Shown: one piece after another, positions 8,814 to 17,789 of the stretch
Layout of the letters: every line of letters starts with the position of its first letter
How positions within the stretch are numbered: position 1 is the stretch's first letter
DNA from: Planctomycetaceae bacterium
Lineage (GTDB): Bacteria > Planctomycetota > Planctomycetia > Pirellulales > PALSA-1355
Length of the DNA: 34,008 nt
Direction: 5' to 3'
Assembly: GCA_003153375.1 (NCBI GenBank)
Contig: PLYM01000159.1
Coordinates: 1-34,008, forward strand
Program-made: the position numbers and the translations under genes
The notes under the pieces: model-generated
Told to the model about the DNA's origin: nothing
Seen by the model: the letters and a program-made list of their open reading frames with translations, nothing else
Database searches by the model: none

Positions 8814-10253
8814 ATGAGATCTGAGGAAGAACACTTGCGACAGATCACACGGCGGCATTTCTACAGCCAATGCGGGGTTGGCCTGGGCAAGATTGCGCTA
8901 GCCTCGCTGCTCGGAGGCGATCTCGTCGCGCTCGCTTCAGCGGCCACGGCGACGCCTCCCAACCCGCTATTGCCCAAGCCCGCGCCTTTCGCTCCTAAAG
9001 CCAAACGGGTGATCTATCTGTTCATGGCCGGCGCCCCGAGCCAACTCGATCTGTTCGATTTCAAGCCGGCGCTGGTGAAGCACGACGGCCAGCCGATCCC
9101 GGCCGATATCGTCCGCGACCAGCGCTACGCCTTCATTCGCCGCGATGCCAAGCTTTTGGCCCCGCGGTTCAAATTCGCGCGGCATGGCCAGTGTGGCGCC
9201 GAATTGTCGGAGATGCTGCCCGGCCTGGCCAGTGTGGCCGACGAGGTGGCGATCATTCGCGCGATGCACACCGATCAGTTCAATCACGCGCCAGGCCAAT
9301 TGTTCATGAACACCGGCAGCTCGCTGCCCGGCCGGCCCTGTCTCGGTTCCTGGGTGTCCTATGGCATCGGCAGCGAATCGGAACAATTGCCGGCCTTTGT
9401 CGTGCTGCCCAGTGGCAGCAACAGTGCGGGCGTGGCCAACTGGTCGAGCGGTTTTCTGCCCACCACGTTTGCCGGCGTTCCGCTGCGATCCAAGGGCGAT
9501 CCGATTCTCAATGTTTCGAGTCCGCCGGGCGTCGACAACGCTACTCAGCGACAGACGATCGACCTGATCTCGCGGCTCAACACGCGGCGGCTTGAGATCG
9601 TGTCCGATCCGGAGATCGCCACCCGCATCGGCGCCTACGAAATGGCCTACCGCCTACAATCTTCGGCGCCGGAACTGATGAACATCGGCAACGAGAGCAA
9701 GGAGACGCTCGAACTCTATGGCGCCGAGCCCGGCAAGGCGTCGTTTGCCAACAACTGCCTGCTCGCCCGCCGCCTGGTTGAGCGCGGGGTGCGGTTCGTG
9801 AACATCTACCACGAAGCCTGGGATCACCACTCCGACGTCGAAGGGGGACTGCGCACGCAATGCGGGCTGACCGACAAGCCCTGCGCGGCGTTGATCAAGG
9901 ATCTTCGCCAGCGCGGCCTGCTGGATGACACGCTTGTGGTCTGGGGCGGCGAGTTTGGCCGCACGCCCATGGTCGAATCGAATGCCAGTCTCGGCCGCAA
10001 ACTTGGTCGCGATCATCATCCGCAGGCCTTCACCATGTGGCTTGCCGGCGGCGGCGTCAAAGGGGGCGTCAGCCTGGGCCAAACCGATGAGTTGGGCTTT
10101 CACACCGCCCAAGACCCCGTACACGTCCACGATCTACAAGCCACGATCCTGCACTTGCTGGGCATCGACCACAAACGCCTGACCTATAAATTCCAAGGGC
10201 GCGACTTCCGTCTGACCGACGTCAGCGGTAATGTGGTAAGTCAGTTGCTGTGA
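8814..10253 (+). CDS. DUF1501 family exported protein (partner of the cytochrome-type protein)
   Basis: A 479-residue DUF1501 protein, a family with an alkaline-phosphatase/sulfatase-like fold, mostly uncharacterised, almost always encoded beside DUF1549/DUF1553. Residues 11-35 resemble a Tat signal (TRRHF with the twin Arg at 13-14, then a Gly/Ala/Leu segment). Family hallmarks are visible: [14 protein letters not shown] near the N-terminus, [11 protein letters not shown] in the last third, and [14 protein letters not shown] followed by [13 protein letters not shown] at the end. The frame extends to GTG 8742 inside the upstream gene, but ATG 8814 places the twin-Arg motif near the N-terminus. 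No strong ribosome binding site is visible at either start, so translation may be coupled to the upstream gene. Confidence 0.9.
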   Translation: MRSEEEHLRQITRRHFYSQCGVGLGKIALASLLGGDLVALASAATATPPNPLLPKPAPFAPKAKRVIYLFMAGAPSQLDLFDFKPALVKHDGQPIPADIVRDQRYAFIRRDAKLLAPRFKFARHGQCGAELSEMLPGLASVADEVAIIRAMHTDQFNHAPGQLFMNTGSSLPGRPCLGSWVSYGIGSESEQLPAFVVLPSGSNSAGVANWSSGFLPTTFAGVPLRSKGDPILNVSSPPGVDNATQRQTIDLISRLNTRRLEIVSDPEIATRIGAYEMAYRLQSSAPELMNIGNESKETLELYGAEPGKASFANNCLLARRLVERGVRFVNIYHEAWDHHSDVEGGLRTQCGLTDKPCAALIKDLRQRGLLDDTLVVWGGEFGRTPMVESNASLGRKLGRDHHPQAFTMWLAGGGVKGGVSLGQTDELGFHTAQDPVHVHDLQATILHLLGIDHKRLTYKFQGRDFRLTDVSGNVVSQLL

Positions 10254-10323
10254 GTCATGAACGCCGTGCCGAAGCACCGCGTGCTGGCGTCATTCAGTTA
10301 AGCGGCCCAGAGCCGCACGATCC

Positions 10324-11442
10324 ATGAAAATCACTCAAGTCGTCTGTCAGATCTTACGTGTTAAAAGCGTCGTGGCCAAAACGGCCAGCAGCCAGGACGC
10401 GGTCATCGTGCGTGTGCGGACCGACACCGGGCTGGAAGGGATCGGCGAGGCCGATGCTTCTCCCGAGGTGGTCAAGGCCATCATTGACGCGCCGTTCAGC
10501 CATAACATCGCCTGTGGATTGCGGCAGATTCTGCTGGGCGAAAACCCACTCGATACCGAACGACTGTGGCAGAAGATGTATCGCCGCACGATGTACTTTG
10601 GACGCACGTCCGTGGGTATCGCCGCCATGGCCGCGGTCGACATGGCCCTGTGGGACCTAAAGGGCAAACACTACAACGAGCCGATCCACCGGCTATTGGG
10701 CGGCAAGCAGCACGATCGGATCCTGGCCTATGCCTCGATTCTCTTCGGCCGCGACGGTCGTGAGACGGCTGACATCGCCCGTCGCTGGCGTGCCGCGGGC
10801 TATCGCGCCGTGAAGTGCGGCTGGGAACCCATGGGCCAGAACGAAACGGTCGACATTGCGCTGGTGCGCGGAGCCCGCGAGGGCATCGGACCGGGCACCC
10901 TGCTGATCGACGCCGGCTGCGTCTGGGATGCGCGCACGGCCCTGCGCCGGGCGCAAGCCTTTGCCGAGTTCAATATCGAATGGCTCGAAGAGCCCCTGCG
11001 AGAGGATGACATCGACGGCTACGTCTGGCTACGCGATCGCTCGCCCGTGCCGATCGCCGCGGGCGAAGGCGAATGCGGCCGAGAGTCGTTTCGTCCCTGG
11101 ATCGACCGTCACGCACTCGACGTCTATCAGGTGGATCTGTCGCGCTGCGGTTTTACGGATGCCGCGTATATTCGCGCCCGCGTCGAGGAGCGCAACGCCC
11201 GGCTGTGCAACCACTGTTACACCAGCCCCCTGACCGTGGCCGCCAGCCTGCACTGGCTGAGCACCTGTCGCGATGCCTTCATCTTCGAGGATTGCGTCGA
11301 AGATTCGCCGTTGCGGCACAACCTCACGAAGGAAAAGGTGCAGGCGGTCGACGGTTGGATCACCGTTCCCGATCGCCCAGGGCTTGGCGTCACACTCGAC
11401 GAAGATTTCGTGAAGGACCATCTCATTAGCGAGTCGACATGA
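10324..11442 (+). CDS. Enolase-superfamily enzyme (mandelate racemase/muconate lactonizing type)
   Basis: A 372-residue two-domain protein: an MR_MLE N-terminal capping domain (1-about 125) and the barrel (about 130-360). Metal ligands appear as D196 (LLIDAG), E222 (WLEEP) and E248 (AAGEGE). A His-Asp dyad is suggested by H297 (CNHCYTSP) and D271 (YQVDLSRCG). The usual KxK of the racemase subgroup is K164-C-G166 here, so the second Lys is lost. This argues for a dehydratase-type or other one-base reaction on a sugar acid rather than racemisation; that is inference. It is cytoplasmic, with no signal peptide. The ATG has no clear Shine-Dalgarno. It lies 70 bases after the DUF1501 gene and 82 before the MFS transporter. 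Confidence 0.88.
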   Translation: MKITQVVCQILRVKSVVAKTASSQDAVIVRVRTDTGLEGIGEADASPEVVKAIIDAPFSHNIACGLRQILLGENPLDTERLWQKMYRRTMYFGRTSVGIAAMAAVDMALWDLKGKHYNEPIHRLLGGKQHDRILAYASILFGRDGRETADIARRWRAAGYRAVKCGWEPMGQNETVDIALVRGAREGIGPGTLLIDAGCVWDARTALRRAQAFAEFNIEWLEEPLREDDIDGYVWLRDRSPVPIAAGEGECGRESFRPWIDRHALDVYQVDLSRCGFTDAAYIRARVEERNARLCNHCYTSPLTVAASLHWLSTCRDAFIFEDCVEDSPLRHNLTKEKVQAVDGWITVPDRPGLGVTLDEDFVKDHLISEST

Positions 11443-11524
11443 TCGCGCCGCCGTGGGGCCTGTTGAACGACTCGTATGATAGCGTCTTCATGGCTCGCCC
11501 CATTCCAACGCGAAAAGAGCCGCC

Positions 11525-12793
11525 GTGAGCGCGACGCGGGTTCGCTACGCCGTGCTGGCCGGTTTGTCGTTGGTGGCCGCGATCGCTTACTTCGAGCGGC
11601 AACTCATCGCTGTCGTGGCCACGCCGCTGCGGTCCGATCTGCAATTGGACGAAACTCAAATGGGCTCGGTGATGGCCAGCTTCTATTTGGGCTATGCGCT
11701 CTTTCAGATTCCCTCGGGCTGGCTGGCCGACCGCTGGGGCAGCCGCAAGTCGCTGAGCCTGTTCGCCGCGCTCTGGTCGCTGGCGGCCGCCGGGATGGCG
11801 CTGGCCACCGGGTACGCGAGCCTAACCCTGATGTGGTTCGTTGTGGGCAGCGCCCAGGCCGGGGTCTTTCCGTGTGCCACCAATTCGATTCGCCAGTGGA
11901 TTCCGCTGACGCGGCGCGCGTTCGCCAGTGGGATGCTGGCCAGCTTCATGTCACTCGGAGGCGCCTTCTCCGCCTACCTGGCTGGCAAACTGATCGGCTC
12001 GTTCGATTGGCGAGCCTTGTTCATACTGTTCGCGCTGCCTGGCGTGGCCTGGGCCATCAGCTTCTATTGGCTGTTTCGCGACAGCCCGGCCGAGCTTGCC
12101 GCGGTAAATGAGGCCGAGCGGGTGACCATTTCGGCTGGTGTGGTCGCGTCGCCCGAGCGAGACACACGGCCCGCGACGCCCTGGCGCGCGCTACTCACCA
12201 GCCGCTCGATGTGGGCGGTTTGCGGACAACAATTCTTTCGCGCGGCGGCTTACATCTTTTTCGCCACCTGGTTCACGACTTACCTGAAGGCCAGCCGTGG
12301 GCTGTCGTTGGAAGCGGCCAGCACGCTAACTAGCCTACCGCTGTTGGCCGTGGTCGCGGGTTCGCCCGTTGGTGGCGCCCTCTCCGATTGGCTGCTGGCC
12401 ACGACCGGAAGCCGCCGAGCAAGCCGGTGCCTCTTGTCGGCTACCAGCATGGCGTCGTGTGCCGCGCTCATTCTGGCCGCCTATTTTGTCGCCGACGCGC
12501 GCTGGGCGGTGCTGGTGATTAGCGGCGGGGCCTTTTGTGCGGCGGTCGGTGGCGTCAGCGCCTACACGATCACGATGGATCTCGGCGGCCAGCACGTCGC
12601 CACGGTGTTCAGCGTGATGAACATGTGCGGCAACATCGGCGCCGCTCTCTGTCCGCCGCTTGTCGGCTGGTTGGCGCAAACGACCGGCCGCTGGAATGAG
12701 ATTCTGCTGTTGTTCGCGGCGATCTATGCCGCCGCCGGGCTATGTTGGTTGCTGCTCGACCCCAGCCAACCGATCGTTCCGGCCGAGGAATGA
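11525..12793 (+). CDS. MFS transporter, ACS (organic/sugar acid) type
   Basis: A 422-residue membrane transporter with about twelve hydrophobic segments. The N-terminal helix has the anion:cation symporter pattern (IAYFERQLIAVV), and the loop between helices 2 and 3 carries the MFS signature GWLADRWGSRKS (about 66-77). WRALFILFALPG and FRDSPAEL after helix 6 are also typical of this subfamily. ACS carriers import hexuronates, galactonate, tartrate and similar anions with protons, which fits the sugar-acid-type enzyme encoded just upstream. The GTG start is weakly supported by AAAAGAG upstream. A TATGATAG element at 11475-11482 in the 82-base gap could be an internal promoter, but it lacks a -35 partner. 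Confidence 0.9.
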   Translation: MSATRVRYAVLAGLSLVAAIAYFERQLIAVVATPLRSDLQLDETQMGSVMASFYLGYALFQIPSGWLADRWGSRKSLSLFAALWSLAAAGMALATGYASLTLMWFVVGSAQAGVFPCATNSIRQWIPLTRRAFASGMLASFMSLGGAFSAYLAGKLIGSFDWRALFILFALPGVAWAISFYWLFRDSPAELAAVNEAERVTISAGVVASPERDTRPATPWRALLTSRSMWAVCGQQFFRAAAYIFFATWFTTYLKASRGLSLEAASTLTSLPLLAVVAGSPVGGALSDWLLATTGSRRASRCLLSATSMASCAALILAAYFVADARWAVLVISGGAFCAAVGGVSAYTITMDLGGQHVATVFSVMNMCGNIGAALCPPLVGWLAQTTGRWNEILLLFAAIYAAAGLCWLLLDPSQPIVPAEE

Positions 12794-12847
12794 TCTCGGG
12801 CCGGAAGATTTAGTACACTGTGGCGTACCACCGCAAGGAGATCCCGC

Positions 12848-14302
12848 ATGCCGCACGTCGACATTCCGCAATCGCACTGCAAGGGCGCGATCGCCCGTCG
12901 TGACATCACGCCGCCGGTCGGCATGTACCATCGCATGTGGGGCGCGGCGACACATGACCGCTCCACCGGCATTCACCGCCCGTTGTTGGCGACGGCGCTC
13001 GCTTTGCAATCTTCGCACAAGTCGGCAGGACACGGGACGCTCCAGGTCTTGGTCTCCCTCGATCACTGCCTGCTATGGACGGAGGAGATGGAAGCCCTGC
13101 GAAGTGCAGTCTGCCGCTCGGCGTGGATCGCGCCCGAGTCGCTGCACATTACCTTTTCGCACACCCACGCCGCCGGTCTGCTCGACCCGGCGCGGGCCGA
13201 CTTGCCAGGCGGCGATCTGATTGCGAGTTACTTGGAACTTGTCGTCCAGCGTGTGGCGTCCGCGGCGCGCGAAGCCATCGATGCGTTGCGGCCGGTGTGG
13301 ATTGTCTACGGCCTGGGGACGTGCGATTTGGCGGCTCATCGCGATTTCTGGGATGCTGAAAATCGGCTATTCGTTTGCGGCTTTGATCCGAGTGGAGTGG
13401 CCGACGATACGGTGCTGGTGGCGCGCATCACCGACGAGCGGTCGAAATGCGTGGCGACCGTCGTCAACTACGCCTGCCATCCGACGACGCTGGCCTGGGA
13501 CAACACGCTGGTGAGCCCCGATTACGTCGGGGCCCTGCGCGAAACCGTCGAGGCGGCAACCGGCGCGCCCTGCCTGTTCCTGCAAGGCGCCTCGGGCGAA
13601 TTAGGACCGCGTCACGGGTACGTGGGCGACATGTCGGTGGCCGATCGCAATGGTCGACAGCTTGCCTATGCCGCGCTGGCCGCACTCGAGCCGTTGCCCG
13701 CGCCGGGCGTGCGATACGAGTACACCGGACCTGTGGTTTCCGGCGCCACGATTGGCACCTGGGCCTATGCGCCGCTGTCGAAGGAGGAGCTGCATGGCCA
13801 ATCGAGCTGGCGTTGCGAGCACTTTACCGTCGACTTGCCTTATCGGGCCGACTTGCCGACGCGCGACGCGACCGAGGCCGAACGCGCCCGCTGGCAAGCC
13901 GCCGAAGAATCGGCCAATCGCGCCGGCGATCGCGAACAAGCCCGGGATTGCCGCGCCCAAATCGAGCGAATGAATCGGCAACTGGCCCGGCTGCGCTCGT
14001 TGCCCGAGGGCACGTCCGTGCCGCTGTCGGTCTCGCTGTGGCAGTTGGGCGGCGCCTTGTGGTTGATGCTCGAAGCGGAACATTACAGTCTGCTGCAAAG
14101 AGCGTTGCGCGAGCGCTTTCCGGACTACCCGATCGTGGTCGTCACGATGACCAACGGCTGGCGTCCCGGCTATGTGCCAACCGCCGAGACGTACGGCAAG
14201 GGAATCTATCAAGAATCGATCGCCGTGGTCGCTCCAGGCTCCCTGGAGCAGCTTATCGAGCAGATCGGCACACGGATTGCAGAGTGGCAGGCCGCAGGCT
14301 AG
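12848..14302 (+). CDS. Neutral/alkaline ceramidase-like hydrolase, no signal peptide
   Basis: A 484-residue protein of the alkaline non-lysosomal ceramidase N-terminal family. The start AIARRDITPPVG (14-25) is the family opening. Candidate zinc ligands are H105/H107 (SHTHAAG) and H211 (NYACHPTTL). FLQGASGELGPRHG (244-257) occupies the place of the nucleophile loop; S249 is the obvious candidate, in a motif that departs from the ceramidase form. A charged, probably helical segment follows at about 340-380. Characterised ceramidases are secreted; this one has no export signal and is probably cytoplasmic, so a different amide or ester substrate is likely. AAGGAG (12835-12840) lies seven bases before the ATG. 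It closes the catabolic run. Confidence 0.82.
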   Translation: MPHVDIPQSHCKGAIARRDITPPVGMYHRMWGAATHDRSTGIHRPLLATALALQSSHKSAGHGTLQVLVSLDHCLLWTEEMEALRSAVCRSAWIAPESLHITFSHTHAAGLLDPARADLPGGDLIASYLELVVQRVASAAREAIDALRPVWIVYGLGTCDLAAHRDFWDAENRLFVCGFDPSGVADDTVLVARITDERSKCVATVVNYACHPTTLAWDNTLVSPDYVGALRETVEAATGAPCLFLQGASGELGPRHGYVGDMSVADRNGRQLAYAALAALEPLPAPGVRYEYTGPVVSGATIGTWAYAPLSKEELHGQSSWRCEHFTVDLPYRADLPTRDATEAERARWQAAEESANRAGDREQARDCRAQIERMNRQLARLRSLPEGTSVPLSVSLWQLGGALWLMLEAEHYSLLQRALRERFPDYPIVVVTMTNGWRPGYVPTAETYGKGIYQESIAVVAPGSLEQLIEQIGTRIAEWQAAG

Positions 14303-14377
14303 AACTGCCCCTCCGAGGGACTGGCCGCGAGCAATCGGACCCATAACCCACCGAACAGCGCATTCTGGGAGAGCACC

Positions 14378-14836
14378 ATGGCTGAAAAGAAAGCCACGAC
14401 GAAGAAAGAATTGGTCGATGCCCTTAACGGGGATTTGGCCCGCGAATATCAGGCGATCATTGCCTACATCAACTACAGCCAGGTGCTCAAAGGGGCGGAG
14501 TACATGAACATCGCCAAGGAGTTGGAGAAGCACGCTGGCGAAGAACTGGCGCACGCATTGCAAATCGCCAAGCAGATCGACTACCTGGGCGGTATGCCGA
14601 CCGTCCAGCCCGATCCCGTAAAGACCTCGAACAAAGCCAAGGACATGCTCAAGTTCGACCTCGACAACGAGCTGCGCACCATCTCCCACTATCGCAACCG
14701 CATTCGCCAGGCCGAGTCGCTGGGCGAGTTTGCCCTCTGCGAAGTGTTGCGCGAGATCACGAAGCAAGAGCAGGAACACGCCATCGATCTGGCCACGGCT
14801 CTGGGCATCGAGGTGCCGCCGATCCCAGAAGTTTGA
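14378..14836 (+). CDS. Bacterioferritin-like iron storage protein, probably non-heme
   Basis: A 152-residue four-helix ferritin-like protein. The full diiron set is visible: E23 (REYQAI), E56 and H59 (EELAH), E98 (DNELR), E131 and H134 (EQEH). It should oxidise Fe(II) and store iron in the cytoplasm. The GGMPTVQP turn after helix B is bacterioferritin-like. The Met that binds heme in Escherichia coli bacterioferritin (next to the first ExxH glutamate) corresponds to L57 here, so heme binding is unlikely. A Lys-rich N-terminal extension (4-10) could contact DNA or acidic surfaces. GGAG lies six bases before the ATG. Iron storage beside putative heme proteins may be more than chance. Confidence 0.9.
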   Translation: MAEKKATTKKELVDALNGDLAREYQAIIAYINYSQVLKGAEYMNIAKELEKHAGEELAHALQIAKQIDYLGGMPTVQPDPVKTSNKAKDMLKFDLDNELRTISHYRNRIRQAESLGEFALCEVLREITKQEQEHAIDLATALGIEVPPIPEV

Positions 14837-14913
14837 ACAATGGGTCGAGGCGCGTCGCCCGAATCGCGGGCGCCAAAATGGGTTTTGGCAGCTCGGGCGT
14901 ACGCGCAGGCGAG

Positions 14914-14942
14914 TGGCAATCTGGGAACGGATCGGGTATCAT
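14914..14942 (+). promoter_or_regulatory. Possible promoter of the second DUF1549/DUF1501 operon
   Basis: TATCAT (14937-14942, followed by GG) is a good -10. TGGCAA (14914-14919), 17 bases upstream, matches -35 only in part. The 167-base gap after the ferritin gene and the absence of a ribosome binding site next to the ATG at 15004 leave room for a leader of about 55 bases. It is weak evidence. Confidence 0.28.
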
Positions 14943-15003
14943 GGATGCGACCTGAGCCCACCTGGTTTGACCCTCCCTGCACGGTGTTCCGAGGCGTTAT
15001 TGC

Positions 15004-17754
15004 ATGGGGCCTCCGATTCGCTCCGCGATTGCCGGCGGTTTAATGCTGCTGTCGTTGGCATGCTTGGCTGCGCGCGGTGACGAACCTTACGGCCGTGGGC
15101 AATTCGAAGCTGACAAGCGCGACCATTGGTCTTTCCAAACCGTGGTGCCGCCGGTGGTTCCCAGCGCCGACGATGCGGCGTGGGTTCGTAACCCAATTGA
15201 CGCCTTCGTATTGGCCGGCTTGCGCGAGGCCAAACTCAAGCCAGCCACGCCGGCCGATCGCGCGACCCTGTTGCGACGCGTTTACCTCGACCTGATCGGC
15301 TTGCCGCCGACCCCCGCGGAGGTCGACTCCTTTTTGGCCGATACGCGTCCGACGGCCTTTGCAGCGGTGGTCGACGACTTGCTCTCGCGGCCCCAGTATG
15401 GCGAGCGTTGGGCTCGGCACTGGCTGGACGTCGTGCGTTATGCCGAGACCAATGGCTATGAGCGCGACGGTCTGAAGCCGCAGGCCTGGCGCTATCGCGA
15501 TTGGGTCATCGCGGCCTTCAATGCCGATAAGCCGTACGATCAGTTTCTGATCGAGCAGTTGGCCGGCGACGAGATCCCGGGCTCGAATGAGAACTCGCAG
15601 ATCGGCGCCACGATGTTGCGGCTAGGGCCCTGGGACGACGAGCCGGCCGATCCGCTGGCCGACCGCTATGACCAGTTGGACGACATCGTGGCCACCACCT
15701 CGGCCACGTTCCTGGGGTTGACGCTGCGCTGCGCGCGGTGCCACGACCACAAGTTCGAGCCCTTTTCGCAGAAGGACTACACACGCTGGCTGACGGTCTT
15801 TTCGCCGCTCAAACGCCCGCAAAAAGATCGTTCGGACTTGGACCGCGACTTGGGTCCTTATCAGGACGTCATGGCCCATCAGCAATTGGTGAAACAGCTC
15901 GATGCGCGGATCGAAGGGGCCAAGGAGCAGGCGCGTTCGCTCGAATATCAGGTTTGCCAACGGGCTGTGGCCGAAGGACGGTTGCCGCTGGCTGTCCCCA
16001 AGGTCGTGCTCGCAGCCACGTCGCAGGCCGAGCCGCAGGCGTGGCGCTATGCCTTCGAGCCGCCCGCCAAGGCCGATTGGATCGAGGCTGATTTCGACGA
16101 CTCCGGCTGGAAGACGGGGCAGGGGGGATTTGGCACCGAGGGCACGCCGGGCCCCGTCGTCCGCACGGTGTGGAATACTCCCGAGATTTGGCTGCGGCGC
16201 GAGTTCACCTATGCCGAGCAGCCGTTTGCCGAGTTGCGTTTGTTGGTGGCGCACGACGACGACGTCGAGATCTATCTGAACGGAGTGCTGGCCGACAGCG
16301 CCGTGGGCTTTACGACCGAATATCGTGAGTTCCCCGTGTCGCCGGCCGCCCGCGCGGCGCTGCGGCCGGGCCGCAACGTGTTGGCGGTGCATTGTCGCCA
16401 GACGACCGGTGGCCAGGCGATCGACGTGGGCCTGATCGCCGCGCTCGAGCAGCCGGCCAATCAGGAAGTCGCCACGGCGATGAAGGACCTGCCGCCTGAC
16501 GCCTTGCAAGCGATCGCCGCCGACCCGGCCAAGCGCAGCGACAATCAACGCAAGTTGCTCGCCAAGCACGCCGCCGCCGTTCAATCACTTGCTCGGCAGT
16601 TAGCCACTGGCGAAGAGCGCAGCCGCTTTGAGGAATTTGAAAAGCAGCTCGCGGCGAGCAAGGCCAGCTATCCAGCGCCCATGCCCAAGGGCTATGTCTG
16701 GTATGAAGAGGGACCGACGGCCGCCGTGTCCTACGTGTTCCGACGCGGCGATCCACGGCAGCAGGGAGCCGCCGTCGATCCAGGCTTCCCGGCGATTCTG
16801 GTCGACGCCCCGCCCACTCCTCCTTCGCCCACCGAACACTCGACGGGTCGCCGTTTGCAACTGGCCCGCTGGCTCGCGCGGCCCGATCATCCGCTGACGG
16901 CGCGGGTGATGGTCAATCGCCTTTGGCAGCACCATTTTGGCGACGGCATCGTCGCGACCGAAAACGATTTCGGCGTGATGGGCGCGGCCCCGGCCAACCA
17001 GCCGTTGTTGGATTGGCTGGCCAGTGAGTTCGTCGCCCGCGGCTGGAGCATCAAGCAGATGCATCGGCTGATGCTGCTCTCGCAAACCTATCAAATGGCT
17101 TCGACGCCCGATCCAGTCGCCGAACGCGTCGATCCGACGGGTTCCTTGATGTGGCGATTCACGCCACGGCGCATCGAGGCCGAAGCCCTGCGCGATACGA
17201 TCCTGGCCGTCAGCGGCCAGTTGAATCCGCTTGCCGGCGGACCGGGGGTGTATCCGAAGATTTCGCGAGCCGTGCTCGAAACACAATCGCGTCCTGGCGA
17301 CGGCTGGCACACGTCCGATCCATTGCAGGCCGCTCGCCGCAGCGTCTACGTGTTTCTCAAGCGAACGTTGCTCGTGCCGGAGTTGGAAGTCTTGGATTTT
17401 CCTGGCACCGAGGAATCGTGCGAGCAACGCGTCGTGTCGACCGTGGCGCCGCAGGCATTGACCTTCCTGAATGGCGAGTTCATCCACGAGCAGGCGCAGG
17501 CGTTTGCCGAACGCCTGGCCCGGGAGGCCGGCCCCGATCCGGCCGCGCGCATCGAGCGGGCCTATCGCCTGGCGTTTTGCCGTGTGCCCAACGAGCGAGA
17601 GCGGGCGGCCGTGCTCGAATTCTTGGCCAGGAACAAGGCCCAAGTGACCGCCGACTCGCAAGGACAATTGTCGGACGCGGCGGCTGACCTCAAGGCCCTG
17701 GCGGCGTTCTGCCTGGTGCTGCTGAACACCAACGAACTGGCCTACGTGCAATGA
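15004..17754 (+). CDS. DUF1549/DUF1553 exported protein with beta-sandwich insertion, no PSCyt1 domain
   Basis: A 916-residue paralogue of the cytochrome-type protein upstream. After a signal peptide (1-25) it goes almost directly into DUF1549/PSCyt2 (about 60-275), which keeps one CxxCH, CARCH (243-247). The N-terminal PSCyt1 cytochrome domain is missing. Residues about 345-480 form an insertion resembling the beta-galactosidase jelly-roll/carbohydrate-binding fold (DFDDSGWKTGQGGFG, WLRREF, DDVEIYLNGV, NVLAVHC in order). DUF1553/PSD1 occupies about 612-905, with the ARWLA, VNRLWQHHFG and FVARGWSIKQMH motifs. The ATG lacks a visible ribosome binding site. The stop overlaps a potential ATG of the next gene (ATGA), so both are surely co-transcribed. 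Confidence 0.92.
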   Translation: MGPPIRSAIAGGLMLLSLACLAARGDEPYGRGQFEADKRDHWSFQTVVPPVVPSADDAAWVRNPIDAFVLAGLREAKLKPATPADRATLLRRVYLDLIGLPPTPAEVDSFLADTRPTAFAAVVDDLLSRPQYGERWARHWLDVVRYAETNGYERDGLKPQAWRYRDWVIAAFNADKPYDQFLIEQLAGDEIPGSNENSQIGATMLRLGPWDDEPADPLADRYDQLDDIVATTSATFLGLTLRCARCHDHKFEPFSQKDYTRWLTVFSPLKRPQKDRSDLDRDLGPYQDVMAHQQLVKQLDARIEGAKEQARSLEYQVCQRAVAEGRLPLAVPKVVLAATSQAEPQAWRYAFEPPAKADWIEADFDDSGWKTGQGGFGTEGTPGPVVRTVWNTPEIWLRREFTYAEQPFAELRLLVAHDDDVEIYLNGVLADSAVGFTTEYREFPVSPAARAALRPGRNVLAVHCRQTTGGQAIDVGLIAALEQPANQEVATAMKDLPPDALQAIAADPAKRSDNQRKLLAKHAAAVQSLARQLATGEERSRFEEFEKQLAASKASYPAPMPKGYVWYEEGPTAAVSYVFRRGDPRQQGAAVDPGFPAILVDAPPTPPSPTEHSTGRRLQLARWLARPDHPLTARVMVNRLWQHHFGDGIVATENDFGVMGAAPANQPLLDWLASEFVARGWSIKQMHRLMLLSQTYQMASTPDPVAERVDPTGSLMWRFTPRRIEAEALRDTILAVSGQLNPLAGGPGVYPKISRAVLETQSRPGDGWHTSDPLQAARRSVYVFLKRTLLVPELEVLDFPGTEESCEQRVVSTVAPQALTFLNGEFIHEQAQAFAERLAREAGPDPAARIERAYRLAFCRVPNERERAAVLEFLARNKAQVTADSQGQLSDAAADLKALAAFCLVLLNTNELAYVQ

Positions 17755-17789
17755 CCCAGCCGGCGAGGACGACTCGCCAGGAGTGTGCC

